A stretch of DNA of 64,000 nucleotides from Planctomonas sp. JC2975 (GCF_012985205.1 NZ_JABEKS010000001.1:1798001-1862000), one strand, 5' to 3'; positions 26,925 to 36,068 are shown, counted from the first letter of the stretch. Numbers and translations: made by a program. Notes: generated from the letters alone by a model not told the origin.

Positions 26925-27884
26925 ATGGCACTGCCGCTGGATAACCCCATAATGGGGGGCACGGATAACCCGATTGTGTCGATCGTACTTGCAACAAACC
27001 GAGGCGGCGATGCACCCTTTCTGCGCGCCGCGATCGAATCCGTGCTTGCCCAGACGTACAGCAACTTCGAGCTCATGATCGTTGACAACGGGAGTGCGCC
27101 GCTCGAAAGCATTCGCGCGCTCGAGTCGCTCGATCCTCGTATCCGTTCGATGTATCGAGCAGAGGTCGGGGTTGCACGTGCCCGCAACGAGGGAGCCGGC
27201 GCGACGTCGGGATGGTTCCTGGTGTTCATCGACGATGACGACGTCTGGCACCCGGAGCGGCTGGCAGAGCACGTGGCGTTGATGTCTCGCGACCCCGGGA
27301 TTGCCGTGTCCTACTGCAGATTCAGAACGATCGATGAGCACGGCGTGGAGCTGGCGCCCGCGGATCGACGCACGGCTGTTGACATCCATGACGTTTTCCG
27401 CGGCGTGACAACTGGAATCTTCATGCCCAACATAATGATTCGGCGACAGGCATTCGTCGAGGTCGGAGGTTTCAATCAATCATTCCGGCTGGCGCAGGAT
27501 CTCGACCTCCTCCTGGGGCTAGCCCGGCTTGGGTCCGTTCGTCTCGTTGGAGAGAAGGTCCTTGTCGACTATCGTGCGCATCCGGGAAACGTGACCAAGA
27601 GATACCGCGAGCTCGCCGGCGCAATCCGTGTAATCGTGCGACTACACCGTTGGTCCGCTCGTCAACGCGGCGACGTCGATCTCGCGGCAGATCTGACTCA
27701 CCGGCTTTCCTTGAACAATCGATTCGCCGCGTGGAGCGCCGCACGTGCCGCTCGTGCCCACTTCCACGCGAGACACCCTCTCGCCGCTTTCGGGGACTTG
27801 ATCTGGGCTCTTTGCTTCGCTCCCACGGCCCCATTCACGTGGTTGAAGAAGAAGCTGCAATCGTCGAACCGATCTCCCTATTGA
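26925..27884 (+). CDS. Glycosyltransferase family 2 (paralogue of 23570-24511)
   Basis: 319 aa. PIVSIVLATNRGGDAPFLRAA, ELMIVDNGSAPLES, GVARARNEGAGATSG, VFIDDDDVWHPERL (DDDD site) and MPNIMIRRQAFVEVGGFNQ follow the same plan, nearly motif for motif, as the GT2 at 23570, including the conserved C-terminal W-x-A-x-x-A-A-R-A-type helix region. The two probably arose by duplication and may add related sugars. It converges on the GT2 at 27954. The predicted message is leaderless. Confidence 0.87.
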   Translation: MALPLDNPIMGGTDNPIVSIVLATNRGGDAPFLRAAIESVLAQTYSNFELMIVDNGSAPLESIRALESLDPRIRSMYRAEVGVARARNEGAGATSGWFLVFIDDDDVWHPERLAEHVALMSRDPGIAVSYCRFRTIDEHGVELAPADRRTAVDIHDVFRGVTTGIFMPNIMIRRQAFVEVGGFNQSFRLAQDLDLLLGLARLGSVRLVGEKVLVDYRAHPGNVTKRYRELAGAIRVIVRLHRWSARQRGDVDLAADLTHRLSLNNRFAAWSAARAARAHFHARHPLAAFGDLIWALCFAPTAPFTWLKKKLQSSNRSPY

Positions 27885-27953
27885 ACCGCGATGTTCTGCG
27901 CCGAAAGACTTTCGACGCAGACCAGATGTTCGGCTCACCGCAGCATTAGGCCA

Positions 27954-28883
27954 CTAACTGCCACCCTCACCTGCCGCCGAATACTGGCCGCGGAAAAGGT
28001 GAATCATGTTTCTTTTGACGTCAAACGGGAGGAACCGCCAGTTCGGGATGGTCCACCGACGTAAAACGCTGGCAACGGCCCTCAGGCGTTCAGAAAGCGG
28101 AATGGTCGCAGCGGCGGCTTCTGCAATCAATCGCCCGTTCAAATACCACTGCGGAAAGGCATATTCGCGTCTGATTGACGGGTCGTAGTGACGAATCTGG
28201 GTGGCGATATCGCCGCCCTGTGACTTTCCGAACTGACCTTCATGCATTCGTCGCACATAGAGGGCCCTTGGCACTTGAATCCATGGCGCCTTTATCGCGA
28301 GGCCGAGCCCGAGTACGATATCCCCGCCGTAGAACGGAGGAAGCCCGCCGTACTCCCGTAATCTATCCGTTCGAATTACGCCACCGAATCCGATGACTTG
28401 ATAAACCTGGCGTCGCAGAAAAAGGTCCACCCGACCACTCGCATCGAGCCCCCCGAAGTCAAGATTCTCATCGTCTCTCGAGTTCAGAAACCGTCCCTCG
28501 GCGTCGATCGCGTCGATACGGGAAAAAGCGATCCAAGCTTCCGGATGGGCATCCAGCACCGCACAGCACGCCTCGAGGTGCTCCGGTCGTGCGAAATCAT
28601 CGGCAGCATTCCACATGAATAGCGGTGCCGCTGCACTTTCGAGCGTGGCGTTGAAGTTGCGTGGGATCCCTTCGTTCTTCATCGAACCGATGACATGGAA
28701 ACGCTCATCTTCCACCGCGAATCGCTCGGCGATGGCTCGGCTGCCGTCGGTAGACGCATTGTCCGAGATGATCACCTCGAACTCGCGCAATGTCTGTTTC
28801 TGCAGTGCACGCAAGGCGGTCTCGAGATACTCTTCGCCGTTGTACACCGGTACGCCCACCGACACCCTCGGAACTACTGTCAT
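27954..28883 (-). CDS. Glycosyltransferase family 2
   Basis: 309 aa, ATG 28883 with GAGGA eight bases upstream. PRVSVGVPVYNGEEYLETAL, VIISDNASTDGSRAIAERF, NEGIPRNFNATLES and FMWNAADDFARPEHLEA (the DxD-equivalent AADD) define a GT2 subgroup often seen in capsule clusters. C-terminal residues (RWTIPNWRFLPFDVKRNMIHL) are basic and could lie at the membrane. It is last in a minus-strand group after the aminotransferase and pyruvyltransferase genes. Confidence 0.87.
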   Translation of the reverse strand: MTVVPRVSVGVPVYNGEEYLETALRALQKQTLREFEVIISDNASTDGSRAIAERFAVEDERFHVIGSMKNEGIPRNFNATLESAAAPLFMWNAADDFARPEHLEACCAVLDAHPEAWIAFSRIDAIDAEGRFLNSRDDENLDFGGLDASGRVDLFLRRQVYQVIGFGGVIRTDRLREYGGLPPFYGGDIVLGLGLAIKAPWIQVPRALYVRRMHEGQFGKSQGGDIATQIRHYDPSIRREYAFPQWYLNGRLIAEAAAATIPLSERLRAVASVLRRWTIPNWRFLPFDVKRNMIHLFRGQYSAAGEGGS

Positions 28884-28995
28884 TTGCTCGTTCCTCTACG
28901 CAGCGGGTTCTCGCTCGTGCAGCTCGTTCGACTCTGACGGGGACGACGATGGCGAGGTTTGTCATAGACCGTGACTCGGAAACGGTCCGAAGCGG

Positions 28996-30213
28996 TCATG
29001 GCTGCGATCCCACACGGCGGAGATTGAGCCTCTTCGCACTGATCCGCGAGCTCACCTCCACCCACTGGGCGTCCAACCGGTCCTGCATGACTGAAACGGC
29101 GTCCCCTACCGAGATGCTTAATCGACGGCAATTGATGACCGATTCGTCCACAAGCCCCACGACTTCATCCGTATCAAAACTGTCGATATCGCGGTGCATC
29201 GCATCGAGCCCCACCAGATCGAATAGTTCGGCATGCTTGCCGGCGTACCCTATTGAAACTATCGGAGTCCTTGCCAAGAGCGCCATGATCAGCGTGTGAT
29301 AGCGGGAGGCCACAACTACCTGGGCGGTCGACATGACGCGAATCAGCTCGTCATACCGGCGTACGGGGGCTACGGCAACGGATACTCCCTCGGCACGCAT
29401 CGTCGACTTCAATTCAAAGGCGAATTCCACATCCCGATCCTGACCACCGACCAGCGTGATTTCGTATCCACGGACAGAAAGATTCCGGAGCAGTTTCGAG
29501 CATCGATCTCTGTACGAGTCGAGAGTCTCCGACCCCCGGGATCGATCTCCGACTCTTCCGGAATACTCCATGACGCCCACGACAACCGACCGGGGGAACC
29601 TCGTCGTGGGCTCGACGCCGGGCAACCCGAATGCAAGGTCGCACACTACAGAATCCTGCGTGATGAAACCGGCCCCATCGGCAACCATCTCAGAGACCGA
29701 GAAGCTGTCACGGAACGACAAATACGAAGCGAAGCGTGCTGTCTGCCGAATGAACCATCGCGCAATCGGTCTCGGGGACCGTTCGGCGCCGACGTCCAAG
29801 ACTAGAAAAGGCCTTCGCGTGAGCCTGGCGGCAACCATCAGGCACCACATCTCATACGGAATGTCGAAACTTCCGAAGGCGAATGCCTCCCACGGTCCGG
29901 TCCCGGCGATCGCAACTGCGTCGACAGAGCGAGCGATCGCCAATGCGTTCCGAAGCACTCCTGCTCGGTTGGCGACCAACCGGAGAAGGCCGATCACGGT
30001 GCGTTTGTTCGTTGTGACCGGGTCACCGAGCGAGACGGTCTCTACCGAGTAATCAGCACGAACCCTGTCGGGCGCTGGGCACACGACCACCGGAACGATG
30101 CGGCTCTCTCTAGCTCGCATCAACAGGGCAGTGAGCGTGGCCTCGTTTCCGAAGTTCCCTACACCGAACATTCCCCAAAGGGCTAGGCGAGGATCGTGGT
30201 CAGCGGCACTCAC
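28996..30213 (-). CDS. Polysaccharide pyruvyltransferase family protein
   Basis: About 405 aa from GTG 30213 (GGAAGA seven bases upstream). Longer in-frame starts would run into the aminotransferase gene. The N-terminal LALWGMFGVGNFGNEATLTA is the glycine-rich start of the CsaB/WcaK pyruvyltransferase fold. The C-terminal VVASRYHTLIMALLARTPIVSIGYAGKH carries the conserved 'SRyH....A...G.P.' phosphoenolpyruvate/donor site. It should add a pyruvyl ketal, giving a negative charge to the glycan. Part of a minus-strand unit with the aminotransferase (64 bp upstream) and a GT2 downstream. Confidence 0.82.
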   Translation of the reverse strand: MSAADHDPRLALWGMFGVGNFGNEATLTALLMRARESRIVPVVVCPAPDRVRADYSVETVSLGDPVTTNKRTVIGLLRLVANRAGVLRNALAIARSVDAVAIAGTGPWEAFAFGSFDIPYEMWCLMVAARLTRRPFLVLDVGAERSPRPIARWFIRQTARFASYLSFRDSFSVSEMVADGAGFITQDSVVCDLAFGLPGVEPTTRFPRSVVVGVMEYSGRVGDRSRGSETLDSYRDRCSKLLRNLSVRGYEITLVGGQDRDVEFAFELKSTMRAEGVSVAVAPVRRYDELIRVMSTAQVVVASRYHTLIMALLARTPIVSIGYAGKHAELFDLVGLDAMHRDIDSFDTDEVVGLVDESVINCRRLSISVGDAVSVMQDRLDAQWVEVSSRISAKRLNLRRVGSQP

Positions 30214-30277
30214 GTCCGAATCTTCCGTGAGCGGCGCGTAGGAGCTGCGCCAATCCGATCCCGAAGGACGACCGCCG

Positions 30278-31648
30278 TCACTTCGGACCCTCCAACCGTC
30301 TGGGAGCCGCAAACTCCCGGAGAGCCGGCGCGACAGAGCGTCCAGCCAGGAGACCCTCCGTCGTGCCCCGTTCGATGGCCCTCGCATAGGTCTTCGCTGC
30401 CGCAGCCACGGCAACGACCGTAATGTCAATATCGTCGTCCGAGTGTGCTGCGGAAATCACCAAGGACTGCGCGAGGACACCGTTCCTCAACAATTCCTGG
30501 ATGAACAAGGTTCGGTATTCTTGGGATGGTCGACCGTTTTTATCCCGGGTCGCGAACAGCAACGCGGAAGGCCGGCCACTGATCGTAATGTAATCGCTCA
30601 TCCCCTCCTCGGAAATCACTTGAAGCAGGGCGGAGCGCAACTTGCTCCCCTGCGTTTCCATGATTCCCACGACATCGCGTTCGCTGTATGCGTCGGCGAC
30701 GGAAAGATATGCCGCCAGGCCGGTCACCTCTGCACCGTGCGTGTTGGAGAGTAGGAACACGCGTGACGCATCGGTGTTGAGTCCTCCGAGTTCCATGAGG
30801 CTTCGTTTGCCCGCCAAGGCTGAGACGCTGAACCCGTTTCCCAGGGCTTTACCCCATGTCGATAAGTCGGGAGTCACTCCGTAGACCGACTGGGCGCCAG
30901 CGGATGACCACCGCATCCCGCAGATGATCTCGTCGAATATGAGGACGAATCCGTCTTTGTCCGCGAGATCTCTCACACCTTCGAGGAAGCCGGGATCGGG
31001 TTCGAGGGTTCCGGTTGCCGGCTCCATGATCACTGCTGCAATGCGGTTCGGGTATTGAGCCAGAAGCAGCGCGAGCGACTGCAGGTTGTTGTACTCGAAC
31101 GCGACGGTCAGAGCACGGGTCGCTTCCGGAATTCCCGCATTCATGGCGGTAGTGCCGATGAACCAGTCATCAATGGAGAAGAACGGCTGAGAACTGCAGA
31201 CCGCCACGAGGTCGCGCCCCGTCGCTGCGCGGGCCAACTTCACGGCGGCTGTCGTCACATCAGAGCCGTTCTTTGCGAACTTCACCATCTCCGCACCCGG
31301 CACCATTTGTATGAAGCGCTCAGCTGCTTCGAGCTCCCAAACGCTCGGCCTGGAGAATCCGGATCCGCTTGCAGCCCCCCGCGCCACGGCTTCGACAACA
31401 GGTTGGTACGCATGACCGAGAGTCACAGCCCTCAGGCCCATCCCGTATTCGACGAACCAATTGCCGTCGAGATCGAGTACCCGGGCGCCCTCACCGCGAA
31501 CGATGATCGGCGCCATTCCTTCCGGATATTGATCGGACCCGCGCGCGTACGTATGTGCGCCGCCGGGCACAAGTTCGTGAAGCCGCGTCTGTGCTGCCGT
31601 TGACCGGAGAAAGCTCCGCTCCGGCTCCGGTCGTCCCGTCTCGTCCAT
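30278..31648 (-). CDS. Class III PLP aminotransferase (GSA-aminomutase-like)
   Basis: 456 aa from ATG 31648, with GAGGA four bases upstream. ELVPGGAHTYARGSDQYPEG and YVEYG-like FVEYGMGLRAVTLGHAYQPV match glutamate-1-semialdehyde-aminomutase-type proteins. FDEIICGMRW and the PLP-lysine region LSTWGKALGNGFSVSALAGK are clear. In glycan clusters such proteins transaminate a keto-sugar or a side-chain semialdehyde; heme synthesis is unlikely because the neighbours are glycan genes. Together with the ATP-grasp and flavin enzymes it could supply an amine substituent (inference). It is divergent from the methyltransferase gene with only 33 bp between start codons. Confidence 0.83.
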   Translation of the reverse strand: MDETGRPEPERSFLRSTAAQTRLHELVPGGAHTYARGSDQYPEGMAPIIVRGEGARVLDLDGNWFVEYGMGLRAVTLGHAYQPVVEAVARGAASGSGFSRPSVWELEAAERFIQMVPGAEMVKFAKNGSDVTTAAVKLARAATGRDLVAVCSSQPFFSIDDWFIGTTAMNAGIPEATRALTVAFEYNNLQSLALLLAQYPNRIAAVIMEPATGTLEPDPGFLEGVRDLADKDGFVLIFDEIICGMRWSSAGAQSVYGVTPDLSTWGKALGNGFSVSALAGKRSLMELGGLNTDASRVFLLSNTHGAEVTGLAAYLSVADAYSERDVVGIMETQGSKLRSALLQVISEEGMSDYITISGRPSALLFATRDKNGRPSQEYRTLFIQELLRNGVLAQSLVISAAHSDDDIDITVVAVAAAAKTYARAIERGTTEGLLAGRSVAPALREFAAPRRLEGPK

Positions 31649-31668
31649 CGCGTCCTCGTATTTGGTCT

Positions 31669-31681
31669 TACGGTGTGACCT
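31669..31681 (+). promoter_or_regulatory. Candidate leaderless promoter of the gene at 31682
   Basis: TACGGT (31669-31674) is followed by seven bases and the ATG at 31682. There is no ribosome-binding site. The box sits within the 33-bp space to the oppositely oriented aminotransferase start, so the two promoters must overlap. Confidence 0.45.
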
Positions 31682-32929
31682 ATGGAGCCAGAGTATCCGG
31701 ACGCGACCGACGAATTCACTACGGAGCATTACCCCAATCCGCGGCCCATTTCGACTTGGCGTGACCGATGGTCCGGACGCCCGGAGGGAGTTGTCGTGCT
31801 CGATCTGGGTATGCAGCCGCCCTCCGATCTGTTCCCGTTTCCATCCGATCCCCTTCCCGATCCCTGTTACCGAACGCGCATGGTCATGAGCACTGTGAGC
31901 GGTTTGATCCAACTCGAGGACGACCCGACCAGCCCCGAAGAGGTGCTGGGCGTGGAGCCTGCTGCTCTCGTCCTCCAGGCCGAGCGCAGTGTCGCCGATG
32001 CAGCCAAGGCGGGAATGATTCCTCCGGGTTCACGAGTGCTGCACTATCCGAGTCCGCATGGTGGTAGCTGGCGCCGTCAGCTAGCGCCGTTCGGAGTTTC
32101 GGAAGTGATCGACGGTGAGGCCGATCTGATCGTTGATGTCCATGGAATGATGCATGCGCCCGATCAGCGCGCCGCCTTCGAGGAGCGGATGACACACCTC
32201 GCCCCGAACGGGGTGCTTCTCCTGGTCATCTTCGACGCGACAGCCATTGTCCGCGAGGGCATGTGGAACTCGCTTCGCAATGGGCATTTCGCTTACTACA
32301 CAGCCCCGGTATTGGTCGGAATGGCGGCCGAGATCGGCTTGACGGCGATCGGGGCGTGGACATATCCCCTCTACAACAACGGAACCACGATGCTCGCCTT
32401 CGCCAAGAATGGAAGTAGCTGGGGGGACCAACCTGCGTCCGTCGAGACTCTGCTTCGGGCGGAGGAGGCCGCAGGCATGCTCGACCCCCGCCAGGTAGCC
32501 CGACTCGGGGCGATGCACGATGAGGCGGTCCTACAGGTACGAACGTATTTGGATGGGTTGCGGGGCGCCGGCTTGTCTGTCGGAGGCTACGGTGCTGCTT
32601 CCCGGGCCGTTGCGCTCCTGACTTCCGCCGGCGTGACAACGGATGACGTCGACTTCGTCGCCGACGCCTCCACCGCCAAACGCGGCCGGACCATGCCCGT
32701 GACTCGGATCCCGATCGTTTCGCCTGATGAGCTTGCAGAACGAAAGCCCGATAGAGTCCTGCTCTTCGTCGCGGACCTGCTTCCCGAAGTACGCCGAATG
32801 TTTCCAGGTGTGGAAGCGTCCGGTGCTAAGTGGGTCGTCGTCGACCCGGTTCCGCAGGAGATCGAGCCGATCGACGCTATCTCCGATCAACAGCCGACTG
32901 ATGTTGTCCACGATCGAGGTAGGTCCTAG
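31682..32929 (+). CDS. SAM-dependent C-methyltransferase-like protein, N-terminal zinc site missing
   Basis: 415 aa. The segment VVVLDLGMQPPSDLFPFPSD resembles the 'LDLGMxPxxD.FL' element after the N-terminal zinc finger of NDP-hexose C-methyltransferases, but the CxxC pair before it is absent (compare the gene at 34609-35856, which keeps both pairs). The C-terminal part keeps the GGYGAASRAVALLTSAGV ('GyGAp.r...LL') and DASTAKRGRTMPVTRIPI segments of the family's C-terminal domain. The SAM-binding middle lacks an obvious E.G.GxG motif, and reads PPGSRVLHYPSPHGGSW instead. It may be a diverged or inactive relative, or act as a partner to an active methyltransferase. Confidence 0.68.
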   Translation: MEPEYPDATDEFTTEHYPNPRPISTWRDRWSGRPEGVVVLDLGMQPPSDLFPFPSDPLPDPCYRTRMVMSTVSGLIQLEDDPTSPEEVLGVEPAALVLQAERSVADAAKAGMIPPGSRVLHYPSPHGGSWRRQLAPFGVSEVIDGEADLIVDVHGMMHAPDQRAAFEERMTHLAPNGVLLLVIFDATAIVREGMWNSLRNGHFAYYTAPVLVGMAAEIGLTAIGAWTYPLYNNGTTMLAFAKNGSSWGDQPASVETLLRAEEAAGMLDPRQVARLGAMHDEAVLQVRTYLDGLRGAGLSVGGYGAASRAVALLTSAGVTTDDVDFVADASTAKRGRTMPVTRIPIVSPDELAERKPDRVLLFVADLLPEVRRMFPGVEASGAKWVVVDPVPQEIEPIDAISDQQPTDVVHDRGRS

Positions 32930-32950
32930 GGCCGAACCAGACCGGGCGGC

Positions 32951-33502
32951 TCACCCCACCCCGAGGAACTCGCGATACTCCACCCAGGTCTGTCCGGCGC
33001 GGTCTCTCTCGCTCACGATGGCCACCGGGTCGGGCCAGGGCACGGCGAGGTCGGGGTCGTCGAACCGCACGGTCGTGTCTTCGTCCGGTCCGTAGAAGGC
33101 GTCCATCCGATAACAGATGTCTGCCGACTCCGTGAGCGCCTGGTGCCCGTGCAGGAAGCCGCGGGGAATGAAGATCTGGCGATGGTCGAGGTCGTCGAGA
33201 CGGAAGGTACGCACCTCGCCGAAGGTCGGGGATCCGACGCGGGTATCGACAACGACATCGAACACGGCGCCGTGCGCGCATCGCACCAGCTTTCCTTCAC
33301 CCGACCCGATGCGCCCGTGCAGACCGCGCACGACGCCCCTGTACGAGCGCGACTGGTTGTCCTGTTTGAAGCTCGCCGGATCGATCCCCGCCTCCGCGAG
33401 AACGGTGACGTCGAGTGTTCGCGTGAAGAAACCGCGTTCGTCCACGTGCGGTGTCGGTTCGAAGACGACGAGACCCGCGATGTCGGTGCGGATGACCCTC
33501 AC
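32951..33502 (-). CDS. dTDP-4-dehydrorhamnose 3,5-epimerase-like protein (RmlC family)
   Basis: 183 aa from GTG 33502, set by GTGA overlap with the epimerase upstream. Cupin fold: [20 protein letters not shown] carries the catalytic His of the RGLH motif (the family usually has RGLHYQ), then [28 protein letters not shown] and [21 protein letters not shown] with the conserved Tyr. It should epimerise C3 and/or C5 of a 4-keto-6-deoxy sugar. RmlA, RmlB and RmlD are not here, so it may act on the CDP- or GDP-linked sugar made by the neighbours rather than on dTDP-rhamnose. Confidence 0.86.
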   Translation of the reverse strand: MRVIRTDIAGLVVFEPTPHVDERGFFTRTLDVTVLAEAGIDPASFKQDNQSRSYRGVVRGLHGRIGSGEGKLVRCAHGAVFDVVVDTRVGSPTFGEVRTFRLDDLDHRQIFIPRGFLHGHQALTESADICYRMDAFYGPDEDTTVRFDDPDLAVPWPDPVAIVSERDRAGQTWVEYREFLGVG

Positions 33503-34551
33503 GCGCTGCCCTCGACACCGACGCTCGACGACACCCACCGCATGTTCTCGTCCAGCTTTCCGCTGCTCTGGAGACCCGCCAGCCAGGTGAGTCTCTTGAA
33601 CGTCGACCGGTACGTCTCTTCGTCGAGATCGAACTCCCGATACTTCGCCAGCAGTTCCTCGGCGCCCCGCCTGACCGTCCACTGCGCCGTGAACTGCGGC
33701 ACGAGGCTCTGGATCTTGGCGAAGTCGACCCGGTACGAGCGGGGATCGTTGCCGTTCTCGCCCGTGATCTCCACCTCGGCCCCGCCGGCCACCTCCGCGA
33801 CGATCTCCGCAATGTCGCTCACCCGAAGGTTCGCCGCTTCGCTTCCCACGTTGAATGCGGCGTCGTGCACGTTCTCGCTGGGCGCGGTCAGGCAGGCGAG
33901 GAATGCAGAGGCGATGTCCTGCGCGTGCACGAGCGGTCGCCACGGCGTGCCGTCGGAGAGCACCCGCACCTTCCCGGTGAAGAAGGCCGAGGCCACGAGA
34001 TCGTTCAGCACGATGTCGCCCCGGAGGCGAGGGGAGAATCCGAATGCCGTCGCGTTGCGCAGATACACGGGGTCGAATCCGTCGTCGGCGAGCTCGTGCA
34101 GGTCGGCCTCGACGCGCACCTTGCTCTCCGCGTACGGAGTCACGGGGTTGAGCGACGCATCCTCTCCGACGAGGGCGTCCCCACCCGATGTGCCGTAGAC
34201 GCTGCACGTCGACGCGTACAGAAATCGGCCCACCCCCGCGTCCTTGGCCGCGCGAGCCAGCGAGACGCTGGCGTGATGGTTGATGTCGTAGGTGAGTTCG
34301 GGCGCGAGATTGCCGAGCGGGTCGTTCGACAACGCCGCCAGGTGCACGACGGCGTCGAAGCCGGCCAACTGGTCGGCCGTGACGTCGCGGATGTCGGCAT
34401 GGATCGTCGGCGGGTCGACCGGAGCATCCCCTAGAACGCACGCCGCGAAGAAGCCGGTATCCAGGCCGGTCACCTCGTGGCCTGCAGCGGTGAGTGTCTG
34501 CGTCATGACGGTCCCGAGGTATCCCTCATTGCCTGTCACCAGAACGCGCAT
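33499..34551 (-). CDS. NAD-dependent sugar epimerase/dehydratase (extended SDR)
   Basis: 350 aa. [20 protein letters not shown] has the NAD GxxGxxG loop; [23 protein letters not shown] and the catalytic YAESKVRVE (YxxxK) follow. [22 protein letters not shown] is a substrate-loop feature of a subgroup often found in operons with NDP-hexose C-methyltransferases, RmlC-like epimerases and RfbF-like transferases. It probably reduces or epimerises a 4-keto sugar. Co-translated with the RmlC-like gene; 57 bp downstream of the methyltransferase. Confidence 0.86.
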   Translation of the reverse strand: MRVLVTGNEGYLGTVMTQTLTAAGHEVTGLDTGFFAACVLGDAPVDPPTIHADIRDVTADQLAGFDAVVHLAALSNDPLGNLAPELTYDINHHASVSLARAAKDAGVGRFLYASTCSVYGTSGGDALVGEDASLNPVTPYAESKVRVEADLHELADDGFDPVYLRNATAFGFSPRLRGDIVLNDLVASAFFTGKVRVLSDGTPWRPLVHAQDIASAFLACLTAPSENVHDAAFNVGSEAANLRVSDIAEIVAEVAGGAEVEITGENGNDPRSYRVDFAKIQSLVPQFTAQWTVRRGAEELLAKYREFDLDEETYRSTFKRLTWLAGLQSSGKLDENMRWVSSSVGVEGSA

Positions 34552-34608
34552 GGGCCTACTCCTTCGGTAGATCGGTCGTCGGTCGGGATGCTCGACGGCG
34601 CTCGCCGG

Positions 34609-35856
34609 TCACACGACCTCGAGCGAAGGAATGGGGAAGACGAGCTTGGCCCCCCAGTCCCGCACGTACGCCAGCTGCTCCGTGATCTCCGCCCGCAGAT
34701 TCCACGGCAGCACGAACACGTAGTCCGGCTTCGTCTCCGCGAGCTTCTCCGGACTGTGCACCGGAATGTGCGTCCCTGGCAGGAAGCGCCCGTGCTTGTA
34801 CGGATTTCGGTCGACCGTGTACGGCAGCAGGTCGGATCGGACTCCGCAGTGGTTGAGCAGAGTGTTGCCCTTGCCCGGTGCGCCGTATCCGGCGACGGTC
34901 TTGCCTTCTCGTGAGGCGGTGATCAGGAAGTCCAGCACGTCGTTGCGGATGCGGGCGACGTCGGCGGCGAATCCCATGTGTCCGTCGACCGTGTCCAGGC
35001 CGAGTGCCGCTTCCTCCGCGAGAAGCCGAACGACCTCGGCGCTCGGCTCGCCGGCGACGGCGGCCGGACGCGCGTAGGCGCGAATCGAGCCGCCGTGCGT
35101 CGGCAGCTCCTCGACGTCGACGAGCTCGAGGCCGCCGGAACGAAGCGCCCGAGCGATGGTGAGCACCGTGTAGTACTGGAAGTGCTCGTGGTAGATCGTG
35201 TCGTACTGGTTGCGCTCGATCAATCTGCGCAGGTACTGCACCTCGATGGTGACCCATCCGTCATCGGCCACCAGTTCCCGAAGGCCCCTGGTGAACCCGA
35301 CCAGGTCGGGAACATGCGCGTAGACGTTGTTGGCGGCAACCAGGTCTGCGCGTCCGTGACGTGCGGCGAACTCGGCACCGGATTCCTCTCCGAGGAAGAA
35401 CGTCTCCGTCGGCACCCCCTTTTCACGCGCGGCGATGGCGATGTTCTCCGCAGGTTCGATGCCGGCCACCGGAATGCCCGCGGCGACGAAATGCTGCAGG
35501 AGATAGCCGTCGTTGCTCGCAGCCTCGACCACGAGGCTCTCAGGGCCGAGCCCCAGCTTGCCCGTCATCGTCTCGGCATACCGCTTGGCGTGCTCGACCC
35601 AGGAGTCGGAGAAGCTGGAGAAATAGGCGTACTCGACGAAGACGTCCTCGGGATCGACGTACGCGGGCAACTGCACCAGGAGGCACTGCGAGCAGATTCG
35701 CACATTCAGCGGATAGAACCTCTCGACCGTGTCGAGACGGTCGGCGGTGAGGAAGTCTTCGCACGGCGGCGACATGCCGAGGTCGACGAAGGTACGGGCG
35801 AGCACCGCGTCGCACAAGCGACAGTGCGGTGCGGCCGCAGTGGTATCGGTGGACAT
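34609..35856 (-). CDS. NDP-hexose C-methyltransferase family protein
   Basis: 415 aa from ATG 35856 with GAGGGAG four bases upstream. Zinc-finger N-terminus with CxxC at 12-15 (HCRLCDAVLA) and CxxC near 55-58 (ICSQCLLVQ), joined by FVDLGMSPPCEDFL. SAM domain: VVEAASNDGYLLQHF (E.G.G-type loop, here EAASNDG). Catalytic region VTIEVQYLRRLIERNQYDTIYHEHFQYY, and the C-terminal domain GYGAPGKGNTLLNHCGV and FVLPWNLRAEI. This is the TylC3/NovU family, methylating C3 or C5 of 4-keto sugars. With the epimerases it points to a branched-chain or methylated deoxysugar in the glycan. It heads a minus-strand operon. Confidence 0.88.
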   Translation of the reverse strand: MSTDTTAAAPHCRLCDAVLARTFVDLGMSPPCEDFLTADRLDTVERFYPLNVRICSQCLLVQLPAYVDPEDVFVEYAYFSSFSDSWVEHAKRYAETMTGKLGLGPESLVVEAASNDGYLLQHFVAAGIPVAGIEPAENIAIAAREKGVPTETFFLGEESGAEFAARHGRADLVAANNVYAHVPDLVGFTRGLRELVADDGWVTIEVQYLRRLIERNQYDTIYHEHFQYYTVLTIARALRSGGLELVDVEELPTHGGSIRAYARPAAVAGEPSAEVVRLLAEEAALGLDTVDGHMGFAADVARIRNDVLDFLITASREGKTVAGYGAPGKGNTLLNHCGVRSDLLPYTVDRNPYKHGRFLPGTHIPVHSPEKLAETKPDYVFVLPWNLRAEITEQLAYVRDWGAKLVFPIPSLEVV

Positions 35857-36025
35857 GAGTCTCCCTCGGGCGAGTCGCTATCTCGACGCTACATCGATCG
35901 GGTTTCGGGCGACATGCCTGTCGGCGAGTGCGGCGGGCCCGCTTTCGGGGGCCGCCGGATGCGGCAGGGCAGTGGTCGCCCGTCCCCCGTATTGGGCCAT
36001 GGCCGCAGACTCTGCGACTGATAAA

Positions 36026-36039
36026 TTTCTCATGAGAAA
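36026..36039. promoter_or_regulatory. 14-bp perfect palindrome upstream of the RiPP precursor gene
   Basis: TTTCTCATGAGAAA is a perfect palindrome, ending 29 bp before the precursor ATG and touching an AT-rich GATAAATTT stretch (36020-36028) that could be the -10 region. AT-rich sequence is rare in this neighbourhood. Its position fits a repressor operator. No regulator gene is linked. Confidence 0.45.
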
Positions 36040-36068
36040 GTCTCACTTCACGCTACCGGGAGGCAGCA

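Noticed and set aside
30278-31648. Glutamate-1-semialdehyde aminomutase for heme synthesis (hemL)
   Set aside because: It resembles HemL in fold and active site, but the neighbours are all glycan genes and it shares an operon with a pyruvyltransferase. A biosynthetic sugar or side-chain role fits better.
32951-34441. Long minus frame running through both the RmlC-like and the epimerase genes
   Set aside because: Only the RmlC-like part is coding in this frame. Upstream of 33502 the epimerase is read in another frame with proper SDR motifs.
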